From: Ditylenchus dipsaci
Taxonomy: Eukaryota > Nematoda > Chromadorea > Rhabditida > Anguinidae
Assembly (NCBI GenBank): GCA_004194705.1
Contig: SADC01000922.1
Location: 1 to 64,000, forward strand
Reading direction: 5' to 3'
DNA: 64,000 nucleotides
A model generated the notes under the pieces. It had not been told where the DNA came from. It saw only the letters and a list, made by a program, of their open reading frames with translations, and ran no database searches. The position numbers and the translations under genes are program-made. Below, one piece after another: positions 56,430 to 64,000 of this stretch. Positions within the stretch are counted from its first letter, which is position 1; each line of letters begins with the position of its first letter.

Positions 56430-56760
56430 TATTTGTGATTTTCACTCTCACTATACGGCCACATTTTCGATGTCAGTAGGTCGGTCAAAAAAAATGTTTG
56501 GCCTGTTCTGTCAATCGTATCAAAAATCTGTTAACACCATTCGACTTAGCGTGGGGTTGGGCGTGGTAAACTTTATATACGCATCGCAGTAGGCCACTGG
56601 TTCGACTATCACTGGGTGCAAAACCTAATTTTTTCTTCTTTTATTTACAAGTTTAGCGTCAAAATGTAGTCAAGGTTCTGAGTTTTCATTTGAGCTATCA
56701 TACAGACGAAAAGTTAGGATAAAGTTAGAGCTAAAATATAAAGAACTTTGAATCATGTCC
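56430..56760 (+). repeat. dispersed repeat, right copy
   Basis: Diverged copy of 200-560 (shared words as described there). The remaining 56160-57030 contains no gene I can support. Confidence 0.45.
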
Positions 56761-57032
56761 AATTCGATGCTATCCTTAATAAGAATATCCCAGAACTATT
56801 CGGTAGTATCATGAAACTGAGGTTTTTTTAGCAATTTTGTTCTACATAGTCATTTGCAACCTCACACTCGAAATGTAGCCGTGCTTATTGCCGTCATTTT
56901 CAGCATACGGTTGTATAAATTCATGTAAATTGAAATCTGAAAAAATGTTTGTTCCTAAATAATACTGAAACCAGCACAGCATACTCTTTCGGTAACAGCA
57001 CCACGTATCAGCAACACACCCCACTCAGCACT

Positions 57033-57840
57033 TACCGTATTTATTCTAATAGACGCACAGTCTCTATTTGACGCACAGTCTCTAATAGACGCACAGGGGT
57101 CGAGGGGGTTGAAAAATAGACGCACAGTCTCTAATAGACGCACACCCCTAGGCGTTTTACCTACACTGTTTTTTTCTGTGACAGAAAAATGAAAAAATCG
57201 CTTAAATTGGCGGGTTTTAAATAGAGCAAATATTGCCAAGTTAGAATATGTAATCAGTTGTTTTTTGTTTTTCAGTCGCTATACACTTTTTTCTCTTGCT
57301 AATATTTTTATTTTAGGCAAATATGAGTGATCAAGAGCACGAAGAGGCTGAAAGTGAATCAAATGTCGAGAGCCAAGAAGAAAGCCAGAAGTGCAAGCTG
57401 TCTCGAAAGCGCAAGGCCTACTCCTTAGAGAAGAAGCTGGAAGCAATCGACTACACCAAGAAGTACAGCAAGAATTTGGCCGCTAAGAAGTTCGGGGTGG
57501 ATCGAGCAAGAGTGATTGAATGGGTGAAGCAAGAAGGTAGGCTGCGACAACAAAAGTAGGTGTTTTTACTGTGTAGAATTTTTCTGCTTAATATTATTTT
57601 ATTATTAGGAAAGGATCAAAGCGAGTCGCTGGAGCTGGAAGACATCTACTGGTTACATTGGATTGTCATCAGTATTGAAAATATTGCTCAAATTTTTCCT
57701 TGGTATGTATAGAAAAAATTCGGCGCCTTCGGTGCCTATGGGTTGAAAAATAGACACACAGTCTCTATTAGACGCACAGTCTCTAATAGGTAGGGTTGAA
57801 AAATAGACGCACATGTGCGTCTATTAGAATAAATACGGTA
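57033..57840 (+). mobile_element. pogo-like element with solo DNA-binding ORF, ACCGTATTT ends
   Basis: Ends TACCGTATTTATTCTAATAG and CTATTAGAATAAATACGGTA with TA on both sides; several GACGCACAGTCTCTAAT words repeat inside both ends. It has the same outermost ACCGTATTT and TCTAATA words as the MITE family at 12843 and others. It encodes an N-terminal transposase fragment (next entry) and nothing resembling a DDE catalytic domain. Confidence 0.85.
57323..57678 (+). CDS. truncated pogo-like transposase: DNA-binding HTH domain only
   Basis: Exon 1 57323-57555 and exon 2 57609-57678, GT-AG intron of 53 nt, 101 residues. After an acidic start (MSDQEHEEAESESNVESQEE) comes a psq/CENP-B-N-type helix-turn-helix: KRKAYSLEKKLEAIDYTKKY, then KNLAAKKFGVDRARVIEWVK (residues about 29-70). 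The spliced continuation GSKRVAGAGRHLL matches the linker G-x-KR-x-x-G-x-GR that follows this domain in pogo/POGK-type transposases. It then stops (DCHQY) where the second DNA-binding and DDE domains should follow. TTTTATTTTAG before the ATG may mark a 5' intron or trans-splice site. It probably binds the element's own ends. Confidence 0.8.
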
Positions 57841-57924
57841 GTTTTCGGACATATATAGTACAAGGGATCGACCTTGTTAATCTCCCCGAAGGGAAAAGCA
57901 GACAAAAATTTGGCACTATATAAC

Positions 57925-58085
57925 GCCACCGGCGCTGGCACTGGCGGCGACGGCAATCTTTTGGCTTCTCAGCGCCGGCAGTGGTGGCGCCGCCGGCGCT
58001 GTTCTTGAAAAAGACTGGCGGCGCCGCTAGGCGCCCGCGGCCAAATTTTGGAGCGCCGGCGCTGGCGGCGCTGCAGTTATGCTGG
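57925..58085. repeat. GC-rich island with GGCGCCGGCG words
   Basis: Dense GCCGGCGCTGGC words in direct and inverted order, comparable with 27909-28326. The minus-strand ORF across it (57824-58246) is compositional. Clear termini and target duplication were not found. Confidence 0.45.
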
Positions 58086-58599
58086 TGACCCACAAATGTA
58101 ACACAGTTAGATTGGGTTTCGACTTCTGATGTGTTATCCCACTTCCATTGAAAGTCTAGAACTTTTAAAAATTTGTTTTGGTTTCCCTTGCCCCCCCCCA
58201 AAGTAAAGAATTTTGAAAAATACCAAAAAAATTTTATTTGAGCCAAGTAATTTTTAAAGGGATAAGAGTGTATTGGGAAAAGGAAAGAATGAAATGTGGG
58301 CCCTAAATGTCAAGTAACAAAAACCAGCAGAGATGTTTTCTAATAGCTATTATGCCAAGCAAAAACGCGTAGGTGTAAAGACCCTAGATGTTATAGTCCC
58401 AAATACAAAAAAGTTCAAAATATGGTCTTTTTGAGCCATTTTTGAAATATTTTCGATAAGTCTCACGATTTAAGATAGACTAATGTATCTTTTTTTTTAA
58501 ATTCCTCATTGCGACTTGAGCATTACATTTTCTCAGACTGCTCCCGATCCTGCTAAAAAATTAGCTTGTAGGGTATTTAGGTTTTTTTTTCTCGATAAT

Positions 58600-59180
58600 C
58601 AAATAAAATAAACAAATAGGTTTTCGGACTTGGTTTCGCATAGGGGACCAAGAAGCCGGACAAAAACGTATGAAGCTGCTTCAAAAATATACAAAAATTT
58701 CATGGTGGAGATAAGAGCTGTAAGAATTGTACAAAAAGTAAAAAATCAAAGCAAAATTCTTTCTCCATTTGCTCAATTTTTTGCTGAACAGACAGTCGGC
58801 ACGATTAGATAATAATATATGTTAAAAGAGGAGTGAACTTTAGATCTGCTTCTCTCTCTTCAATTTTTTTTCAGATGCAATAGCAGTAGCTGCAAAAGTT
58901 GGTTAGCTATTGTATAGGCTGGTAGAAGCATAGGCAGCAGCAGTGAGAAAAAAAAGCAGAATAAGAATAGGGGGCGAGAATGACCAATGTGTTTTGAGCT
59001 ATTTGATGCTGCTAAACGAATTGGTCATCGCCGCTTGTGCCTCTCTAGGGAATCGGAAAAAGGTCAGTGGCGGTAGAGGGCATTGTTTGTGGAGGAATTT
59101 GGTTTTGGAAACACCATTTAGTTGCTAGCTATCTGGCTACTGGTGGTTAAGAAAAAGGGGAGAAAAAACTACTGACACAG
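58600..59180. other. weak ORFs only
   Basis: Open + strand frames at 58630-58812 (contains TYEAASKIYKNFMVEIRAVR) and 58943-59128 (contains LSYLMLLNELVIAACASLGN) have no domains known to me and no obvious splice partners. Composition at 58915-59110 is richer in G than the surround. Confidence 0.2.
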
Positions 59181-59522
59181 CAAATTTGTTGCTGTTGTAT
59201 CAATTATATAGTGAGTGAAGAGTGAAGTAGCCCGCCAAAAAGCGGTGTTTTGGGTTGCACTGTGAACTGTGCAACCCATTTAGAAATTATAGACTAAATG
59301 ATGGGTCAAATAAAAAAATTTAATGATTCCATAAACTCGTTTGAAAATTTCGATTGATCAGAAACTTTGTCAGAAAATGCCATTATACACTTGTTTCTTT
59401 TATTTGGCTATCATGAAGCATGTTTAGAAAAAAGGTGAGAAAATCAAAAAGATATTCATCCTAGCTTCAAAATGACATATTTTGCTGGCTGACGAGACAC
59501 CGTATCAATTATATAGTGGACC

Positions 59523-59776
59523 TACCGTATTTTCTCTATTAAACCGGCCGGCCCGTTTATTTTTCAACCCCTCGAAAATCGGATAATTTTGAGGTCAATT
59601 TCAAGATTTTTGTGTGCTCAACCAAAATCTGAAAAGAAGAATCAGTAGAGCTCGTGGGAGTTAAGAAAACGCAAAAAACAGTTTTTCGAAATGCTTACTC
59701 TGGACTCAGATATAAGTCCTCAAAGTCGAGGGGCCCGTTTATTAGAGAGGGCCCGTTAAATAGAGAAAATACGGTA
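59523..59776. mobile_element. TA-flanked MITE, ACCGTATTT family
   Basis: TACCGTATTTTCTCTATTAA at left, TTAAATAGAGAAAATACGGTA region at right. The core (GAAAATCGGATAATTTTGAG, CGTGGGAGTTAAGAAAACGC) matches the family, in the same orientation as the copy at 62914. It interrupts a diverged R1-type repeat (59395-59520). Confidence 0.85.
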
Positions 59777-61129
59777 TTTCGGTTTTTGGCGAGGGTGACA
59801 AACATTTTTGCTCTAGTTTTTTAAAATTCATGGTGATAAAAATTAAAGTGACTATAATCACCTTAATCACCGAGGCTAGTAAAACCTCGATGATTACCAT
59901 GATCAACCTAAAAAATTTGAAAAACTAGAATCAAAAATGGGTGTAGATAAATTTTTTTTCTTCTTCTGATCCAACAACCTTCATGGCATAATTTTTTCCA
60001 ATACATGTTCGTAAAACCTCAGAAAATTTTTGAGGTTTCACCAGTATGCGGAAGCTCTTGACAAAAATTTAAAAAAATGCACGAATTTTCTCGCCCCACT
60101 CTGTAGTAGGCATTTGCATCGTATCATCTTATTTTTTATTTAGGTAAAGAAAGTTAGCCGGTGAACACTGTTAAATTGAAAAATGCAAATAAAAAATGAA
60201 AATAAAAAATGATGTTCTAGAATTTAGGTCGATATAGGGACTTTTAGGTATGTGTAATCGAAAAAGTGTAATCAGTAGAGCTAGTAGTGATTATAAAACT
60301 CAAAAAACAGATATGCAAAATATTCATTTTTCCCGAAATACAAACACTCAAAAACTTTTTCATAACTAAGGCCTTGTCCTCACTAGAGAAAATACCCGCA
60401 CACATTGAAAAACTTGAAATAAACTTGCCATTCACCTATGCTTTTTAACAATTTTTTTGAGCACCTCAATGTTCCGAACCCCGTTTTACCCTTTGCACAA
60501 ACTTCTTTCCCGCTCATCGTTTGTTTTGTTTAGAGTACATAAGGATGACTCGATCAATTTTTCAAACAACAAAAAAAGAGAATCTTTTTTGAGCTAGCCT
60601 GCAAAGCTAACCTCTAAGCTAACCTCTCTGAAAAAACGAGGTACTAAAAAATATGATCTGGAGGGTAAACGACAAAATTGCCTTATTTCTTAACTATACA
60701 AACACGGCCTGCAAAATCAGCACAAACCCATTGACAAAATTACTTCCAACTGATTTTTGTCCTTGATACAGGAGGAAAAGGGGAAAATAATTCGATGAGA
60801 AAATCCATACAATAGATGGGTGCTATTGGTGGTAAGTGGGGAATAAATGTCACACACAAACATAAAACTTTTATTACAAATACATTAATCACTTTCACCG
60901 TTTGACTGCTGAATTTATTAAAGTGTGGAGGGAAGAAAAAAGGGCAAAAGGAACTGAATAAATTGAGATAAGCAAGGATTAGCACAAACGAGGCATTAAT
61001 TAGATCATTTATGCATAGTTAGCAGTGGTTGACTCACCAGTAAAAACTAGTTCATTTACTCTCTTCTGCCGACTCATCAACTTCAGGAGATATGGAAAAT
61101 CTTTTTTATCTGTATTTAAAACTTGAAAG
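59777..61129. other. no gene recognised
   Basis: AT-rich. ORFs at 60244-60435 and 60740-60985 on the minus strand are short, hydrophobic and without splice support. Confidence 0.3.
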
Positions 61130-61262
61130 GGCACGTTGACCACAAAGTGGTCAAATCACATTTGTGGACCTCGGGTTAACTAAAAAAGGCAAGTTTGAAA
61201 AAGGGAAGAAAATATAGGAAGATAGTTAGCTTGAAAATATTTTGAAGGCTGATGACATGAAA
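61130..61262. repeat. dispersed repeat R1, diverged copy
   Basis: CACGTTGACCACAAAGTGGTC is shared with 31405-31430 and 37760-37785; the rest is recognisable only as order of A-rich words (AAAAAGGGAAGAAAATATAGG, GGCTGATGACATG). Confidence 0.5.
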
Positions 61263-61431
61263 CCGGAATAGTTATAAGAACAATTAATCTGTATCTCGTG
61301 ATGACCACACATTATGAAAAACCTAATATGAAAAACCAACAAATAAAGTTAAAAAAGATGTTAAAGATAAAGACAAATTTTTTGTCATTTGAATATTTTG
61401 ATGAGTTACAGTATTGCTTCAATATCACGGT

Positions 61432-62361
61432 TAGGGGAGATTTGCCAAAAACGAAATTTGCGAAAACGAAATTTGCCAAAACGAGATTTGCCAAAACGAA
61501 ATTTGCCAAAAGACGAACAGGGGGGACCAAGGCAGTTTTTTTACGTTTAAGTTGGTCATCTGAAAAAATGACTAGCTGCTTGCACGGTTAATTTAAATTT
61601 CCAACTTCAGTTAAGATTCAGTTAAGTGGACAACAAAACTTTATTTTATTCAGCTTGTCCGAATTAGTCCAGAAAACAAGTTTTGGAACATGAAAAACGT
61701 AAAAATTTTTTGATCCAAGTGAACGACCACTTGGTTTTAATGGTCTAATATGCAACTCGGGTACTGCCAACTAAGTACTACAATCAAGATACCACTACCC
61801 AGAAAACGCATTCTACCAGCACCCAAGTACCATTCCCTAAGCACTTCCACCTGAGTACCGATACCCCGTCACTGCCTTGGTATAACCACCTGGATACCAA
61901 TTTCTTGGTACTACCACCTCCATACACCTGGAGACCTTACTAGATACGAAACTACTCCAAAACTGGGTTCCTGTAAGTCATATCATTTTTAATCTTTTCT
62001 ATAATACAACCTCAGGTTTACTGGGTAATTCACGTATTAACTAAACCAAGTGATCGTCCACTTGGGTCAAAAATTTTTGGATCAATTTACCGCCACCCAA
62101 AGCAGTAGTTAGAAAGAACTAACATTTTTAGGAGGTTTTGGGTGTTTTGAGTGGTTTGAGGTGGTTTTGGTCGGTCTGGGGTGGTTTGGACACAATCTAA
62201 AAATTTCGAAAAAAAAACGTAAAAAAACTGCCTTGGTCCCCCTGTTTGTCTTTTGGCAAATCTCGTTTTGGCAAATTTCGTTTTGGCAAATTTCGTTTTG
62301 GCAAATTTTGTTTTGGCAAATTTCGTTTTTGGCAAATTTCGTTTTTGGCAAATCTCCCCTA
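61432..62361. mobile_element. element with minisatellite-built terminal inverted repeats
   Basis: Left end TAGGGGAGATTTGCCAAAAA, right end inverted TTTTTGGCAAATCTCCCCTA. Each terminal repeat contains a 15-16-bp tandem unit (GCAAATTTCGTTTTG): about five units at the left (61437-61511) and seven at the right (62262-62355). Inside both ends is the word CCTTGGTCCCCCTGTTTGTC or its inverse. A second inverted pair lies inside (61705-61740 and 62043-62082, CCAAGTGAACGACCACTTGG). The proteins read through it (AKTKFAKTKFAKT.. and NFVLANFVLANFV..) are translations of the minisatellite. Confidence 0.75.
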
Positions 62362-62913
62362 GCCAATATAACCTTTATGAAACCATTTCAAAGTCAAATT
62401 TTTTGACGTGGGTCAGAAACAACCGTTCAACGTAACCTTTATGGCTTAACTGAAAAGTTTCAAAAAAACTACAAATATTTAAACTTGTTGTCAATTTTAC
62501 AAGAAACTATATAAAATTGTTCGATATTTTTCAAACTAGTGTTGTCTCGAGCTTGAAAAGCGTCCAGCGCAAATTTCATTTTTCCAAATGTCCACCCTTT
62601 CAAAAAAACAGGGCCCTTACAAAGCGCTGCCAAAATTTTTAAACAGAGTCTTTATTACAGTTTAAGTAAGTTGCGATTTGCGGTTCAGCGAGTTTTGTCG
62701 TGAAAATGTCGCAATAAAATATCAAGTTTGATAGGTTTCAGAACTGAATATAAATCTACCCCTTGAACTCAGAACTAAATATAATGTTTCATAACTAAGT
62801 ATAAATCTACCCTTGAACCATTGACTTGAATCCGAAAGTGATAGTTTAGATGCCAAAAGGCTTTTGAATTAATATTATTAATATTGAAAATTTTTGGATA
62901 GAACTACTTAATG

Positions 62914-63165
62914 TACCGTAAATGTTCTAATAGAGCTCCCGGGGCTCTATTTTTGATCTCCTGAAAATCGGAAAAATTTGGGGCCGATCTCGATATTTTT
63001 GGGTGAAAATCAAAAATCTAGAAAGCAGATTCAGTAGAGCTCGTGGGAGTTAAGAAAATGCAAAAATCGGCTTTGCCAAATGTTGTCTCTGCTTTGACAT
63101 ACAAATCCTTAAAGTCGAGAGGGGGCTCTATTTGGAAGGGGGGCTTTATTAGAACATTTACGGTA
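62914..63165. mobile_element. TA-flanked MITE, variant of ACCGTATTT family
   Basis: TACCGTAAATGTTCTAATAG at left and TTATTAGAACATTTACGGTA at right, a diverged terminus, with the family core inside (GAAAATCGGAAAAATTTGG, CGTGGGAGTTAAGAAAATGC). Confidence 0.8.
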
Positions 63166-63358
63166 AGTGAGCAAACATTTGAGGCAAGAATCATATAGTG
63201 TTAAATAAATCAAAAAAGGTATCCTAAAAATTGTAGGATAAAACCTAAAACAAAAGATAACTTACCAAGCTTTCAGCCGGAAATAATATCTATTAAACAG
63301 TTATACTGAAATACCAAGCTCCGGAAAAAACGCCCTACATTGAGTTCTCCTCATGTAC

Positions 63359-63938
63359 TCATATAAGCAAAAAGAAGTGTGCCTGTCGAGAACAGCCACA
63401 ATTATACCAGTCAACAGTTGTATTGTGAGCACCACTAAGATTTATGGTGTAGATTGGTGGTTCATAACCCTCGAGAATTACTACTACTACCACAACAACA
63501 ACCCTATGGTTTATGTATGACCTTGGCGTGCTTCCCATTCTTCTGCTATCCTTCATTCTACCCTTTTCCCGAAACCCATCAACTAAGCGGGTGTAATCTT
63601 CACCCAGTTTAGACTGCTGGGAGACGCCTATAAATAAAGCCAAATTTGGCAACAATTTTCCTATTCCTCCATTCTTTTCTCTGGAGATGAGTTTTGAATT
63701 ACATAGTGGCCAAGGAAATGAGCGTCCAGGCCGTCTTGGCAGACAAACAAAGACTGGCACAAGAGGCACAATTTACACTCTTTGCACCCAAGACAACAAC
63801 AACGAGATTGGCTGGTCAGTTTTCTGGGCGACAAGGAATAGAGGCGATAATTGGTGGAAATTGGAAATGAAATGTACCCTAGTTAATCCTTCTTGGGTGG
63901 GATATCAGTCTTTTCGGGGCAGAATGATCATGTTTTAG
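63359..63938. other. two overlapping opposing ORFs, coding strand undecided
   Basis: A minus frame (63769-63359, 136 codons, containing LALFIGVSQQSKLGEDYTRL and EGYEPPIYTINLSGAHNTT) overlaps a plus frame with ATG at 63687 (83 codons, IGWSVFWATRNRGDNWWKLE). For the plus frame, CCTATAAATA at 63628 could be a TATA box. The region is less AT-rich and contains a triplet run (ACTACTACTACCACAACAACAAC, 63480-63502), which alone keeps frames open. Neither product is recognised; the gene, if real, continues beyond the window. Confidence 0.25.
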
Positions 63939-64000
63939 AAGCAATATAGCTAAATTTTGGAACACACTCTTCAGTCAAATCGGCTTGGAAGAACAAGGCA

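Noticed and set aside
61298..61591. ORF with repeated AKTKFAKT-like peptide, and the inverse NFVLA-repeat peptides at 62087-62435
   Set aside because: They are translations of the 15-bp minisatellite in the terminal repeats of the 61432-62361 element, open on both strands.

Overview
The window looks like a gene-sparse, transposon-littered stretch of a eukaryotic genome, most likely a nematode. The evidence is AT-rich DNA, many introns of about 45-70 bp with TTTTCAG-type acceptors, three gene starts that each sit just downstream of an unpaired splice acceptor (as expected for spliced-leader trans-splicing), and a secreted cysteine-rich helical protein that resembles the nematode T20D4.11-like/DUF19 class. 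Genus cannot be told from the sequence. No ORF longer than about 140 codons exists, because the genes are cut into very short exons; the gene models here were built by joining exons by hand with phase bookkeeping.

Layout. 1-3970: repeats only (a terminal hairpin, a GC-rich patch at 655-1030, palindromes). 3971-7415 (+): an eight-exon gene for a small secreted cysteine-rich protein. 7892-21657: two head-to-tail copies of a 6.88-kb unit, almost identical, each holding a possible acetyltransferase-like gene fragment (- strand) and a hAT-like element that itself contains two other MITEs. 21658-26411: repeats and weak ORFs. 26412-39364 (-): the main gene, a 33-exon group VI calcium-independent phospholipase A2 (ankyrin repeats plus patatin catalytic domain, GTSTG and DGG motifs), about 924 residues. 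Its larger introns are packed with MITEs and its exon 8 carries a one-base frameshift. 39400-45013: repeats. 45014-46603 (-): a two-exon, single-pass membrane protein with signal peptide, acidic/SGSG-like ectodomain and a five-cysteine tail. 46604-50610: MITEs. 50614-52152: two weak small + strand genes. 55047-56157 (+): short phase-compatible exons of one or two unidentified genes. 57033-57840: a TA-flanked element encoding only the N-terminal DNA-binding half of a pogo-like transposase. 58000-64000: MITEs and an ambiguous ORF pair at the right edge.

Mobile DNA dominates. At least four target-site classes can be read directly: TA (two families, one with ACCGTATTT termini and one with CAGTCAAACCTCGATA termini), TTAA (two families, one confirmed by an empty-site paralogue inside the window), 8-bp hAT-type duplications, and palindromes without clear target duplication. 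The ACCGTATTT family has an obvious candidate source in the 57-kb element. The genes do not form an operon or pathway; the phospholipase and the membrane-protein gene lie on the same strand 5.6 kb apart, which is not operon spacing.
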